Assembly: GCF_000203815.1 (NCBI RefSeq)
Contig: NW_004457723.1
Location: 124,001-188,000, forward strand
Direction of reading: 5' to 3'
DNA from: Cavenderia fasciculata
Lineage: Eukaryota; Evosea; Eumycetozoa; Acytosteliales; Cavenderiaceae
Length of the DNA: 64,000 nt
How positions within the stretch are numbered: the first letter of the stretch is position 1; every line of letters begins with the position of its first letter. Positions 11,069 to 24,364 of this stretch are shown here, one piece after another. The position numbers were made by a program, and so were the translations under genes. The notes under the pieces were generated by a model, which saw only the letters and a list, made by a program, of their open reading frames with translations, was not told the DNA's origin and did no database searches.

Positions 11069-13288
11069 CCAGAATTTGCTTTTTATTTATTTTAATATTA
11101 AATAATGTTTTGATTTCTAATTTAAAAGTATCAATATCATCAGATTGAAGTTTATCCAAAGCATCCAATAACATCGGTGATCGATTTTTGTATAAAAGAT
11201 TGCAAATATTATCAAAATGTAATTGATATTGTTGTTGCAATTGAGATTCTTTGTACAAAGAAAGTAAATTGACAATTTGCCACAATGATATCATCATTTC
11301 TTCATTTTGAAGCCAAACTTGGTGTTCATATTGATTATAAATCTTGAGTGGTTTTGATAATCTGTCAAATAGTAGTGGAATGATTTGTTGGTAGTATTCC
11401 ACAGCAGCACTGGCTTTATCATTTTCATAGTCGCATAATAATTTCCATTTCCATATAATGGTTGGTACTATATGGTAGTTTGATGGGAGATCAGATGATG
11501 ATACATCATACTTTAATATTTTCGATAATGATATTCGTATCGATGAAAGTGGTAACACCATTTCCTCTCTGTGTACTGCCAATAGGTGGTGTAACTTTGC
11601 ATGGTTAGAAATAGACTCTTGTGTAATATATTTCCAATCTTGATATTTGTTATCTCGTTCAATGAATAAATTGGTTATTCTTAAAAGTTGATCGTATGTC
11701 CAAACGCCTCCTTGTATCATTTCAATCATCTTTGTTATTTCGCCAAATATTTTTTCAATGTTGCCAGTACCGGACGGATCCATCAATGAATCTATGAAAA
11801 GGTTAAATGTAGTGAAACTATTTTTACTGAATCCTTCTTTCGATACCAACAATGCCAACATATTCGACATGATATTGGTTGTACATTCTATACTACATAT
11901 AGGTCCGACCAAGTGTTTCCAATATGGATATAAAATAGGTACCATTGTATTCAAGAAATCTATTGGTATTGATGGTGGATTGGATTGAGTCTGGATGATA
12001 GATTTCATGATTGGTGCAAGATAGATTGAAAAATAGTCAATATCAAAATCCAATTGCCAATCATTTGGCAGACATGGTTTACCGATAGAGTAGCTATAAT
12101 TAATCAATTCAAATAGACATTTGAAAAAATGCTTTCCTAAAATACTAATCTTCATAAACTCTTGATCAATCGAGGAAGATGAACTTTTATATCTTTTCAA
12201 CAATATTGGACCAATTCTATAGCTAACCTAAAAAGAAAGAGATTAGAAATAAAGAATATTATTTAAACAGATAGACATACATATTTGTATTGATTTTGAT
12301 CAATATATTGAATGATTTGGATGACGGTTGAGATGAAATCATCATTTTTGTGATTTTCAATGATAATATCTATTCGATCAACCAAAGCTTGTACAACAGT
12401 ATCGTGTGAAAATTTAAAGGTTGGAGATTGGAATTGACAGTTGTTTCTTAATAAATGTGCAACCGTAAAATTGGGTGCACATGTTGTCTTTTTCATTGGA
12501 TGGATGATATTGAGTGCACGTAGTTGATATTGATGGTTACTATTATCTGTTAGAAAACTCGTCGCAATGTTGCAAAAAGTTGGTAACAAGTATTTTTTTG
12601 TGTTTGATCGGAGATACTTTTTTCTAAATGATTCTATTATCTTTAGTATTATCTCTCTAAATGGTTTATCTTTACCACTTTTAATAACATTTTCTATAAA
12701 CTCTATAAATTCATCTCTAGCTAAATAAATAAATAAATGTAATCATATTAGTAAGGTAATTGGTATGTAAAAATGGTTTTAAATAATAAACAATTACATA
12801 CCATATTTACTAGAACAATTGTTTTTAATCAAAAGAGTACGCAAGATTGATATAATTAAATTTAGTTCAGAGGATGACGACGATGCTATCGAAGATGAAT
12901 AGAAGATATTCTTGACTATCTTTTGATTGTACTCCCATTCTTTGACTTTGATATATTTCTTTAATTCTCTATCAAGTAGATGGAGTGACATTCTTTTAAC
13001 CTAAAAAGATTATTATTAATGTTTAATAATAAATGATTACAATCGATCATTACATACATTTGTAGAGGTAGATATAATAGTATCACCATTTAAAACAAGA
13101 TACAATAACCATGATAGTATTAAATCATCACCTTGTTTTGATTTGTAATCATTTAAAAGTTGTTCGCTTTCGCTTTCTATTTGAATGTCATTATCGTTCA
13201 ATTGATTATTTCTCCATCGTTCTCCTAGCTTTACAAACTTTAATATTAAATCTATAAACTCTGTTGGTGGTTCTATAGCTTTCTGCAT
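11064..13288 (-). CDS. Helical protein of unknown function, 3' end abutting a LINE fragment
   Basis: Four exons on the minus strand, 13058-13288, 12802-13000, 12281-12720 and 11064-12227, join in frame to give 677 residues. The protein is almost entirely predicted helix with alternating Leu/Ile, as in HEAT/ARM-like repeats (for example DEFIEFIENVIKSGKDKPF and VQALVDRIDIIIENHKND). No signal peptide, membrane span or catalytic motif is visible and I do not recognise the family. The ATG at 13286-13288 is the first in frame after AT-rich sequence. The stop lies next to and partly inside a retroelement scrap, so the true C-terminus may have been replaced or shortened; ending INKKQILV, it may read into inserted DNA. 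All introns are 52-81 bases and AT-rich, supporting the model. Confidence 0.7.
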
Positions 13289-13399
13289 CTAGCTAGATAT
13301 TTATTATTATTATTACTACTATTCATAATACAACGAAAAAATTAAAAAATGTATGTTTGGGAGATTTTTTAGAATCAAAATATTGTTAAAAAAAACTCT

Positions 13400-14170
13400 T
13401 TGGTTTATTTAAATCTTGGAGAATACCCATTTCTTTTCAGGATCTTTGAAATATCACAAATACGATTACCAGAACCTTCACGATGGATATGAAAGACGTG
13501 TGTTGAAAATATTCCATGCAGTTATAATATCGAATGTCCAATCCAACCGATGTAAAGAGTTGTCTTGAAATAAAAGAGAATAATCTTTTGCATGTTATTA
13601 CCAAGGAAAATCGATTTTGGTTTAATTGGGTCAGAGTCAATTCTTGATCCATTTTGAAAATTGATAGCTTAAAGGAGTAATTTCTGATTTGGTAAACTAT
13701 GATTGACTAGATAATGTTACCAAAGAGGTTGGTATCACCTTAAGTTTCTAGTTTTAATTTCTCCTAGTCGACTCGATCACACATTATTTTGTTCCAACCA
13801 AGGTTGTAAAAATCAGGTGTCATAATACTATGCCAGCCAAGTTAGATGGACTTTAATGATTTGAATGGAGAAATGGACAGTCGAGATGTCTTTTTATGGT
13901 TCCAAAAGATAGTTCAATACTGATTAAATGGTTAGAGGAGAGGTATTGATTGATTCACTTTGATATGGTACAAGGTTGACATCTCCATTTGTTCTTTTGG
14001 AGATTGCAATATTGCTCGATATTTTGACATCATTTGCATGATGATACGTGTGCATTGGACAAGTCAATCTCTCTTGTTGATATTTATCCAATAAGTCTTG
14101 AGAGTAGAGCCAATCTCTGCATTTTCGATCTTCATTTTAAAATGAAGACTGCTGAATATTTGAAGATTCT
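13400..14170 (-). pseudogene. Decayed SAP/F-box-like family copy (third of three)
   Basis: Two pieces of the family found at 14243-16917 survive. At about 14040-14130 the minus strand reads QERLTCPMHTYHHAND, nearly identical to the same place in the copy at 15625-16917. At 13437-13652 it reads FSLVITCKRLFSFISRQLF TSVG, like the middle copy (FSLTMICKRLFSFISKQLF). A C-terminal remnant KRNGYSPRF near 13425 corresponds to KKWVFSKT in the middle copy. Stops and frame changes lie throughout and the central part is deleted. It is clearly not functional. Confidence 0.75.
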
Positions 14171-14242
14171 TGGTATAGGAATTTAAAGATATTTTTTAAT
14201 ATAATACTCAAATAGCGAAAGAGTCTATGCTTTATTTATTTG

Positions 14243-15474
14243 TTATTCGCCATCAGTCTTGGAGAATACCCATTTCTTTATAACATCTTTAGGTATGGCA
14301 GTATTCATAGATTCATTAACGAAACAAAGACCACGGTTTATAAATATTCCATTGAATTTATAGAACCGACTGGAATCTACATCAACAGATCTTTGATAAA
14401 TGTTTCTTAGTACCACTTTGGTAACATTGGGACAGGTTCCCATTTCTGTTAGAATACTTTTGTGTGTCGAAGCAATAAATGTTACTTGTTTGATCTGCGG
14501 ATTAACCCTACATAAAGCAATATTTTTGTCACAACCAATTGATATTTTGTTGATGCCAAGAGGAAGAGATATTTACATTTGGTAAAGGGTTGCCATAGGC
14601 CAATATGATTCTAAAATGTTTTAATCTTGGAAATGGTTGCCAAAATGATAGAGGTTGATCCAAAACATCTGAACTATTAATTGAAACAGCCTCTAGAGAT
14701 TTAGACATTCGACCACTAGCCATCTGCTTGATAAAATCGATATTTTTTGTTCTATTCGACTTGATATTATAGTAGAATTTGGAAAGTGGCATATCTTTTA
14801 ACCTGTCCAAACCACTGTCATAGAGATATCCAAACAAGTGAGCGATTCCAATGAATAGACACGAGAAACTAGATCATTATTGAAATCTATCATCGTCTCT
14901 TTACGATGAATGATGGATAACCTTTGGATATCGAGATAGTTTTGATCTTGAAGATAGCCAAATCTTCAAGAGAAATTGAGAAACTTTTGATTGATTTACC
15001 AAATAAACAAAATGGATTTGAATAATGTCTATCTGTAAAAGTGGCCCAGTATCGAGTCCAGATACACCATCCAACCGATGTAAATAGTTGTTTTGAAATA
15101 AAAGAGAATAATCTCTTGCATATCATTGTCAAGGAAAATCGAAGTTGATTGATTCGGGCAATATGACTTGGTTGATTTGATTGGCCTTGTAAATCGGGAA
15201 CAACGTCTCTATGAACTAGACACTTTGATTTGACATTTTTGTATTCACTACACAAAAAAGATAATGAGGATTCTCTCGGATCACATGGTTTATCGAAATG
15301 ACAAGTACAGTAATACCCATTCCATGAATATTTGATAATCTTTTCAATCAAATGAAAAGGAAGTGTTGGAAGAAGAGGAGGAAGAGGAAATGGTAGAGGA
15401 GGAAGTGATTGTGGTTGCGATTGAGATATATGTACATTGGTTGAGATTGATTTTTCAACAACATCTTCTTGCAA
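14243..15474 (-). pseudogene. SAP/F-box-like family copy broken by frame changes
   Basis: Three consecutive minus-strand frames (about 14890-15474, 14529-14837, 14243-14530) continue one protein. The first has the F-box-like start LPFHLIEKIIKYSWNGYY, a Cys-rich segment (YCTCHFDKPCD) and ICKRLFSFISKQLF. The later two are leucine-rich with C-terminal KKWVFSKTDGE. At least two frameshifts separate them. The first frame has no ATG at its start (only TTG at 15474), and the SAP-like N-terminus seen in its neighbour is missing. A frameshifted or 5'-truncated duplicate of the 15625-16917 gene is the best reading. Confidence 0.75.
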
Positions 15475-15624
15475 TATAAAATGAAATTGTGTTGCTCCTG
15501 ATAAACTAAATGTTGACCCAGTATATCGGTATGTATTAGTTGGAAAATATTTTCCAAGTTGGAGTTTGAATGCAGAATGTGAGAGCTCCCAAATAATATT
15601 CTTGATTCCAAATTGAAAGAACTT

Positions 15625-16917
15625 TTAGTAATTGCGATCGTAACTTGTATCACTATTTACAATTTTCAAAGTATGAATGTTTGGTATAATAATGGAGAAT
15701 ATCTGTGGATCTATGTAATCTGTAGTGTGAATGATGAGCTTGGTGACTGATGGTAAAACATGATTAAAGATCATTGGCCTGGTCAAATGAAATGTACAAA
15801 GATTAGTCATTTGTTGGGGAGGACAAATATTACTGATCCTGAGGGAATTGGTAAGAGGTTGTTTGAGTGTATACTCTGCCGAAAATACTAGATCTGGAAT
15901 AAGAAGTTTTACCATACCCTGTGGTAACGAATCCAGAACTGACTGAATTTCGCTGACGACCATACCATATCCATTTATAAAATTGATAGATACAAGATTC
16001 TTGAAAGGAGAAATGTTTGGTTTGATAAACTTTGCTCCACTAGTCAATGATCTAATGTTTCCAAAGAGTTTGGAAAATGGTTTGGTATCAAGTGGAGTGC
16101 CTAGTTTTAATTTCTGTACCCTATTAAAGATTACATTTTTAAACTCGACCAAACTGTCGGAACTATTCCGATAAAGATAAACATTCTTTAATGATTTGAA
16201 TGGACAAAATGGATTGTCGAGATGGGCTTTTGCAGTTTCCCCTTGAAAAAAGATATCAAGTTGAAGACTTTTGAAATAGTTGGAGGAGAGGTATTGGTTG
16301 ATTCTCTTTGATATGATTAGCAGTTGATATCTCCATTTGTTTTTATGTATATTGGTGTTTGATATCATTTGCATGGTGGTATGTATGCATTGGACAAGTC
16401 AATCTCTCTTGTTCATATTCTCGACATTTGTCCAACACACTTTGACAGTATAACCAAGTCTCTGGGTTATCATATAATTTTGGTGTGTTTTTTATATCTT
16501 CAACTTGTTGAATGGCTGCTTGACTATGATAGCATGTACACACTTGACTAGACGCCCAAACATAATCCAGTATCTTTGTTATAATTATCCATGGCAGTGC
16601 ATACTCTAGTGTCCCTCTATTAAATTGATTCAATGGGTTATTTTGTTTCTCCATAATCTTGCGAATGATTATATCCTTTGTATCTCTTGTTGAACAAGCA
16701 ACACCAAATCTTTGACCAATCTTTATCAATTCATCTTTATATTTTCTCTTTAATTCTATTTCTGTAAAAAATATAGTAGTAGTTGTATCAGACTCCAATG
16801 TTTGTTCCTCTTCTATTATAATCAAAGAATATTAATAAAAGGTTAGTTAGGTTGATTAATAATAATAAAGAGATAGTTGTTGTATGTCAACTATACCATG
16901 AATTCTTTCTTAGACAT
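15625..16917 (-). pseudogene. SAP/F-box-like leucine-rich protein, probably frameshifted
   Basis: The minus strand encodes a SAP-like helix pair (IGQRFGVACSTRDTKDIII), an F-box-like motif (TLEYALPWIIITKILDYVW), a Cys/His segment (VCTCYHSQ; CPMHTYHHAND) and then leucine-rich sequence (SKRINQYLSSNYFKSLQLD). The frame changes between 16343 and 16374, where the first frame stops and the second goes on; no GT-AG intron explains this. A plausible first exon is 16897-16917 (MSKKEFM) spliced to 16807, since the long frame itself starts at a TTG. The C-terminal part found in the middle copy is absent. In the known families F-box-like proteins recruit substrates to SCF ligases; that role is only inferred here. 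Confidence 0.65.
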
Positions 16918-17254
16918 TATCTTCTTTCGAGTATATATTCTTTGGTTTGGTGTATGATTAGAGAACGAAGTTCAGACCAGACTTTACTTTGCTCCAAAAA
17001 AAACAAATTTTTTTTAATTTAATTCAACACGATCTTTGCTTCATCGCCTTTTGTGTCTCTTTGTTATTATAAAAGTTACAAAGAAGATATTTATAGATGG
17101 TGCACCAATCAAAGGGACAGACAGGGAGGGAACCACCCCATGTATGCCCACAATCGTTCCTCGCTCACCTTGTTATTCTTCATCGCGTGATAACAATTAC
17201 AAATTAAAAGAGATAACATAGTGTATTGATTTAAATAATCATAGTCATAGCGTA
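16918..17254. other. Divergent intergenic region
   Basis: This 337-base stretch lies between the 5' ends of a minus-strand and a plus-strand gene and presumably holds both promoters. It contains A/T runs and one GC-richer patch (about 17090-17170) with no convincing ORF or RNA fold. Confidence 0.5.
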
Positions 17255-19544
17255 ATGAGATACAGAGATATTAATATGATGTTAATCAACTTTGTATTTG
17301 TAATACTTTGTTTAATAGTAAGTTCTATTAATGGTATGTAGTTTGTAATCATATAGTGGTACTACTTTGCATATTAATCAAACATTGTATTTGTGTGTGA
17401 TATGTAGGACAAATAACATTACAAGTAGTTTCAACAACACAGAATAGTGCAACTGTATCATTCTCGACGCAATACCCTTCGGTATTATTTAGCGTGTCGG
17501 TTGCTAACAGTGGCATGGGAGCAGTGTCAAACTGTCAGAATGTACCTGCTGGAAACTGCTTGATTCAGGGGTTAGGTGCACCGGGCCAATACAACGTCAC
17601 TGTCAACTCTACATCTGCTGGATTCGGAGTACCTTCATACACTGCATCGATCATGGTCACACTGTACAATGCACTTCAAAACCCAATTATCAGCTCAGTC
17701 TCTTATACTGACAGGATTGTATTGAACTTTTACTCGGGTGGCAGTATTGCCTTGACACGGTACACAGCCGAACGAAACGGTGTGGCTATATGCCAAGACA
17801 TCCCAGATAATACATGTGAAAACACTGGGTTGAGTCCTGGCACTCCCTATCATTTCCAAGTACAGTCGAGGACTATCTACCCGACTGGAGGTGGTTCTGT
17901 ATCGGCTGCTATCGACTACTTTGTATGGACAATGCCACCTGCACCATCTGGAACCAGTATCAACGCATCACGACCACAAGTCAATGCCATTACTGTCAAC
18001 TGGGCAGAAAGCACACAAGGTGTACCAGGTGCCAACAAATACTTTATCCAACTGTACAACAGTCTCAGTCCCAACTCTCTCTACCAACCGGGTGAATGTC
18101 AAAATGTAACTGGTACAAGTTGCACCATCAACAATCTCATCTCTGGTGCTGTCTACAACATGACCATCATCACTCGTAACGCCAACTATACCCAAGTCAA
18201 ATCCATCCCCTACTTGGTATCAACTCTTCCTCAACCAAATTTTACTTGTAATAATAATTGTTCATCAAATGGTGATTGTATTTTAGGAAGTATGTAAAAA
18301 CAAACAAAAGAAAGAATTACATATTTAAAAATGGTATTTAAATATTAATATTTATTTATTAATTTATTTTTTTAAATTTATTTAGCATGTAATTGTTATC
18401 CAGGATGGAATGGAATTGAATGTCAAACAAATATGAATATTTCAAGTCAAGAACAAAAGAATACAACTGTTAATAGTACATGGATTCATATTGATTCGGA
18501 TAGTGCAGCTTTTAGATTTGATCTTGGTGATTTGATTGAAAGGGATATTGACGGAAACGCTGTAAAGAGTATATCGTTGGCATCGCTCAATTGGACATTC
18601 TCACCAGTCAAGAAAACCAATGTAACTGAACCAATCCACCAAACACCATTCCAAATGAAACAATGGAGTTATGAAGCACCTACTGTCAACAATTATTTCT
18701 TTGGTATCAATATTACATTTACTCAAATTGCCTATTTGAACAATAGTAATCAATTATCAGATACCTTTCCAATTCCATTTATCAATGGTACAAATATTTC
18801 TCTTAAAGTTGGTTCAGTTAAATATTCAATTTCAATCTCGTATGTAAAAAATATATAACAAATATTTAAATATATAGATTTGATATTAATCACTTTATTT
18901 CTCTTTTAGACAATGGTTATTTGAAAATTTAATAAATACATTGGAATTATCGTCACAAGTTAAATTATCGAATCTAAATTCAACTACACCATTGTGTATT
19001 TCACCAATCAAGAATATAACATCAAACTCTGTTGGTGATATTGAGGCTGCTGTTTCAATATTTGATGATGGTAAGGTGGCCTATGCTAGAATGCCAAATC
19101 GTGCGATCATTGATAAATTCCCAATCGTTCTAAGAAACACATTGATTCAAAATACAATTTCAAATGGTACCATTCAAATCATCTCCTCTATTCCTCATTT
19201 CTTTTCAAATGCTTTAATTGATCCTGTATGTAAACATAAAAAAATAATAATAATAATATAAATATTTAAACAATCTATTTAATAATTTATTGTTTCATTT
19301 ATATATTTAGGATTTTTCATTATTAATTAATGGTAAGGATGAATCATCAAGTCAGGATGATTGTAATAGTCAAGAGAATGGGGATGATGAGAAAAATGAA
19401 AATTGGAAAAAGATTACAATTGGAGTTGTAGTTGGTGTTGTTGGAGCTGCTGCAGTGGCGATTGTAGTTGCCATTATCATAAAAAAGAATGGTCATCAAT
19501 TTAGACTTTACACTTATAAATTAAAAGGTCATGCAACTACATAA
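17255..19544 (+). CDS. Single-pass membrane protein with fibronectin-III-like and EGF domains (ComC-like)
   Basis: Exons 17255-17333, 17408-18289, 18386-18839, 18910-19225 and 19311-19544 give 654 residues. A signal peptide comes first (LINFVFVILCLIVSSING). Three fibronectin-III-like domains cover about residues 27-320, each ending in a Thr/Tyr-rich strand such as YNVTVNSTSAG. An EGF-like domain spans the 18290 intron (CNNNCSSNGDC, then CNCYPGWNGIEC). A ~280-residue extracellular region with many N-glycosylation sites follows, similar in layout to dictyostelid ComC-type proteins. One TM helix lies near the C-terminus (VVVGVVGAAAVAIVVAIII), with a short basic tail. It is probably a cell-surface adhesion or signalling receptor; the ligand is unknown. 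Exon joins are in phase and the protein looks whole. Confidence 0.85.
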
Positions 19545-19792
19545 TCCGACTCAAAAACAATTTTTTTTGACACCAAACATAATAATATTATTTTATATTT
19601 TTTCAACAATCAACCTTTTTTTTTTTATTCACTCTTCATTTTTAAAATGATAGATATCTCCTCCTCCTCCCCTATGTATAATATATATATAAATATTAAT
19701 AATATTATTATTTTCTAAAAAAAAAATATATTTATTATTTATTTATTTACAATTCTCTTTTTTTTTTTTTTTTTTTTTTGATCAAGTATTAA

Positions 19793-20631
19793 TTAAAACT
19801 TCTTATCTTTGTTTACTTCAGTTAAATATAAAGCAATAGCTCCACTTAGAACAATTGGTACGACAGAGACTGTAAAATTCCAACCAATTTCAAACCCAAA
19901 AGATGAATTGATTCCAACACCGTATGGATATTTATCGCAAGTATTATTAATACATAGAGAACAGATAAATGATGCAATATCATTTGTTTTATCATTTGGA
20001 TAACTACAATCCTATAGATTTAATTAATTAAAAATGTAAGTATTTAATATATTATATTTTAACATTCATTTTAAAATACTTACTTCTTTAATGGCACCAG
20101 GTATTCTCATTACAACAAATGCACTAATGACAACCAATAGGAAAGCAACTGATAGTAAATATTTATGGATATAGGCAAATGTAAAATGTTTGAATCCAAT
20201 GACACGATTGATAAAGATTGAAATAATGATGATAATGGAAATCACCCAAGCTACAATATTAAATGCCAACGATACACCCATCAGACTACTCAAATTCTTC
20301 ATGTTGCTCTCGCGGAGTGTTGTTGCAGGTCCTTTTCTGGCACCGGTTGGGTACTCGTACAACTGTGCATTAGTATATGAGAATTGTAACCATTTTACTT
20401 GTGCATTGGTCTCATCATTTGGATCTTGTACTGTTCCAAGTATAGAATACCAATTCACTTTTTAAAAAAAGAAGTATATTAATAATATTTTCTAAATTAT
20501 TATATTAGACTGACTACGGACTACATACTAATAAATGATGGAATTAAAACAGCAAATGTAGCAAATGAACATAGTAATATAAGTAATGATAATTTATCCG
20601 AAACGGTCAGTGATCTTAAATTCATTCCCAT
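19793..20631 (-). CDS. Four-TM membrane protein, claudin/PMP22-like topology
   Basis: Minus-strand exons 20529-20631, 20084-20457 and 19793-20011 give 231 residues. Four hydrophobic segments are visible: LSLLILLCSFATFAVLI, SLAFNIVAWVISIIIIIS, YLLSVAFLLVVISAFVV and FTVSVVPIVLSGAIALY. The first extracellular loop is ~75 residues with a conserved-looking W (NWYSILG). The second loop has four Cys (DCSYPND, ICSLCINNTC), suggesting disulphides. This topology matches claudin/PMP22/SUR7-type tetraspans, but the family's GLW-C-C signature is not present, so the assignment is by shape only. It is probably at the plasma membrane. Confidence 0.75.
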
Positions 20632-21451
20632 TTTTCACAAAAAAGCTCTGTCTATCTCTATCTAGATTTATATATATCTATAGGTATATTAATAGTAAAA
20701 AATAAAAATAATAACTCGTAAAAAGAATAATGTTGATTTTACTAATGGATGATGATTGATTGATTGATAGAAGAGGATGATGATGATATTATTATTTTAT
20801 TTTATCCATCTCTCTCTTTTTTTTCTCTCACACACCAACCAACATCAAAACATAAACAATACCATTTTTGATCAAATTAAAAAATATCGACCACTATCAC
20901 TATCACTATCAACCCCCACTCACTAGATATATAATACTACCTTGTCGACATCATCATCCCCAACAAAAATGATATTCATATTAATTGGGATACATGTACC
21001 CCTACAGAACGTTGAATAGAATAATTTAAAATACTCATACAACCTAAATGGTTTTATATTAAATTAATTATCTCTCTCCATTTATTTCCGACAGACTTGT
21101 TTGAATTCGAAGTTCACAAAAGGTTTCCGATCTCTTCGTTGTCATGACACTAATAAATTTATTTTTATCACATAAAAAAGGTTTTTAATACACATATTTA
21201 TATACTCAAACAAGATTATAATGATTTAAACGACATACACACGCACACACACGCACAACGATTCATTCTTCTTTATAACTTTGTATATATTTTAAATAGA
21301 TAGATATAACTAACTATAACACGACGATAAAACTTAACTAGTTTAGTATATTTATATATAAATTAATACTTTTGAACAATACAGCACAAGCAAGATCTTT
21401 GTAAATAGAACTTCACGAAGCATATAGTATAGATAGATAGATAGAAAAGAG
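20632..21451. other. 820-base intergenic region between divergent genes
   Basis: AT-rich sequence with homopolymer runs, a CA/CG-rich microsatellite (about 21237-21256, ACACACGC units) and GATA repeats before the next gene (21433-21446). No ORF, tRNA or convincing RNA structure was seen. It probably holds two promoters. Confidence 0.5.
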
Positions 21452-21784
21452 ATGTCAAAAGTAAATAAAGTTATCGCAAAGGTAAAGAAGTTTAGACCAT
21501 CTCATCTTAGTCCTGTAAAGAAAGATAAGGAGGGGAAATATTTAGTATGCGGTTCTAAACCATCTGTATTTTGTATGTAAAAGGAGATAAAGAGAGAGAT
21601 AAGGAAAGAGACAACGAAAAGATAATCAACAAAAGTTTATTAACTCTTTTTTTTTAAATTAAAACAAGTTAAATCATTTGGTGTAATTATTTTATTATGG
21701 ATATTCATTGTTGGATTATTCTGTGCATTACTTTATGGTTTAATGGATGATGCTAAAAGATTAAGAGGACCACAACCAACATAA
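21452..21784 (+). CDS. 78-residue single-TM basic protein
   Basis: Exons 21452-21572 and 21669-21784 join in phase to give 78 residues, too small to stand out as a single ORF. The N-terminal 40 residues are strongly basic (MSKVNKVIAKVKKFRPSHL). One TM helix follows (SFGVIILLWIFIVGLFCALLY), then a short tail DDAKRLRGPQPT. The positive-inside pattern predicts a cytosolic N-terminus. The layout (basic N-tail, K-S-F/W-G before a G-rich TM) recalls the start of P-type ATPase beta subunits or small ER proteins, but there is no ectodomain. Function unknown. The GTATGT donor and an acceptor in matching phase support the gene. Confidence 0.65.
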
Positions 21785-22043
21785 ATATAAATATAAATCA
21801 CAAACATTTAAATTATATATATATATATATACCTTTTTTTTTAAAACTAATACATACAATGTAACTCTCTATGACCATCCAATTTAATTTAATTTAATTT
21901 TTAATATTTATTTAATGATCATCGATTTGGGGAGTATTATATTAATTATTAATTATTACTATTGTTACTATTATTATTATTATTATTATTATTTGTTTGT
22001 TTGTTTGGTATTATTATTATTATTTGTTTGTTATTTGTTTTGT

Positions 22044-24364
22044 CTAATTAATATGAATTGAACTATAAATCTTTCTGACAAAGTAAAAACATGAATAATA
22101 ACCAATAGCACCAGTCATGACAAAGAAACCAAGTGCCATAATAAATGAATAACCAAAGTATAACATGATGGAAACAAACTTTGATATTTCGAGTCTTCTA
22201 AAGAACAAGATGGAATACAAGAACATAAACAATGCAGAGGCACCAGATGTAAGGTAAGATCTCCACCACCAATGATAATCCTAAAATAAAAGAAGTATAA
22301 ATAAATGATTGGTCTCTTTTCTTTTCTTTTTTTTCTATTTCTATTTCTATTTCTTACCTCAGCACAAAGTTGGAAGTAACACATGACGATAGTAATTTCA
22401 GCAGAGGTAACGATTAAAATGAGTAAAACGACAAATAGGAAACCAAAGATATAGTAAAAGGTATTGTCCCAGAGTGCGGAAAGGATAAAGTAGAGTTCGA
22501 TAAAGATGGCACCAAATGGAAGGATACCACCCATAAGGATAGAGACGGTTGGCGACATGTACCAGATTTGGTCTGGAATTTGACGTGGGATTTGATTGGT
22601 ACGGACTGGATCTTGTGGAGCTGGCTTCTTGAAAGCAAAATACGATCCGGCAAAGACAAGTGGAACGGAAATACCAAACCACATGGCAATCAATGAGAAA
22701 AGAGTCGAGACTGGTACAGCTGCCGATGAATGAGCTCCTCTCAAACACATATTAATAATAAAGAAAATACCAAATACTACACCTGGTAATGCAAATGCAG
22801 TCTAAAATAGAATAAGAAAAAGTAAATTAAATTAATAAATAAATAAATACTATTCTTTTTCTCTTTCTTTTTCTTTTTCTTTTTCTATTTCTTTTTTTTT
22901 TTTGTTTTTACTTACATAAACAGTATTTTTCTTCCAGTTGCGACATTTAAGAGTAACAAAAGTACGAGTAGAGAAATAACCAGCAAACATGGCCATGATG
23001 ACGAAAAGGACGATGAGGGCGGTAGCAAGACCACCAATATTGCCTGGTGACATGAAACCGAGGATGGCAAAGATCATGGTGGTAAAACACATGGTAAACA
23101 CCTGGACACCCGAACCAACCAACACTGACAACAACATTGGACGCGAGGGTGGACGGAAGACATCACCGTGGATCATCTTCCAACCAGTCTCTTCAGCCTC
23201 TTCAGAGGCGTCGATCGAGTTGTAACGACGGAAGTCAGCCTTTAAGGTACGCATCAAAATCATGGCAACCATGACTGTGAGGAAGAATACAATCATGAGA
23301 GAGTTGAGGATTGAGAAGAGATGGATCGAGTTTTGACCCGATGCCAAGTAACTGTCCCAACGTTTGTTCCAAGAGACATCACTCTTTTCAAAGGTGACGC
23401 TGTATGTCCAGAGAATGTACTCTGTGTCCTTGCTAGCATCGGTCACCGACACTGATTGACGTCCTCCAGTTGGTGCTGGACAACGGGTGGTTTCATCCCA
23501 TTTGTCAGGTGCGTATGCTTTGCTTTCTGGTGTCACTTCAAATCCAACAATTTGATATGATGTATCCTCTTCAGCAAGTTTGTGATAGATTACCTTGATA
23601 TTTATATGATTATAGATATAATTCTTGTTGGCTTCATTTCCCTATAGAAATCAATTAATAAAAACAAAAATATTAATATTTAATCATTTGTTTTTTTGAT
23701 TTGATTTGGTTTGATGAGGTTACCTCTGAAATTCTATCTTTTCCTTTGTAACCCAATGGATAACCTGGTTCTGGGATACCAGCATTAACATCACTTGATT
23801 GTCTAACTGGTAAACCATCCAATAACCAATGCACCTTGTATTCGTTGTTGATCTTTTCACTCAAATCTTTCAAGGCTGATCCCTTGATGACTGGTGGACA
23901 CTTATCGGTCATATTATAATTCAATACTTTGCAACTAGCTCCATCTTTCTTCCATTCATTGAAATTAATCTAGTAGTAATAACAGTAGTAGAGTGAATGA
24001 ATGGTGTATGAGTATTCTCTATTCTCTATTCTCTTCTATTCTCTATATATGTATGTTATTCAAATGTTTATAAACATACTTGATAAAGTGAATTCTCTAA
24101 TCTATCACCCAACAAGATTTCACCAAGGTTCTCTTGGTCATCTCTGACATCTCTTGGTTGACAGATGCCTGGAAGATCATAGTATTTGTATGGGATTTGA
24201 GTATGTTTAGATGTGATCTTGTTGACCTTTAATGGGACTGATTCGCTGTCATCATAGGTATGCAATTGCATACCAGGCAAGTAGGCATCTGTGGTGAGTG
24301 CTATACTCAACACTATCACTAGTATCGAAGTTAGGATTCTACTTTTATGATTACTACTGTACAT
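22044..24364 (-). CDS. TM9-family (Phg1/TM9SF) endomembrane protein
   Basis: Five minus-strand exons (24080-24364, 23724-23969, 22916-23641, 22358-22801, 22044-22280) join in phase 0 to give 645 residues, the normal size for the family. A signal peptide ([18 protein letters not shown]) leads into the luminal domain ([33 protein letters not shown]), then nine TM helices with family landmarks: [61 protein letters not shown] and [11 protein letters not shown]9 proteins sort membrane proteins in the Golgi and endosomes; in Dictyostelium, Phg1 proteins affect adhesion and phagocytosis. The tail ends IHIN rather than the usual K-x-D/E COPI-binding end. The paralogue cannot be fixed from the sequence. 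Confidence 0.95.
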
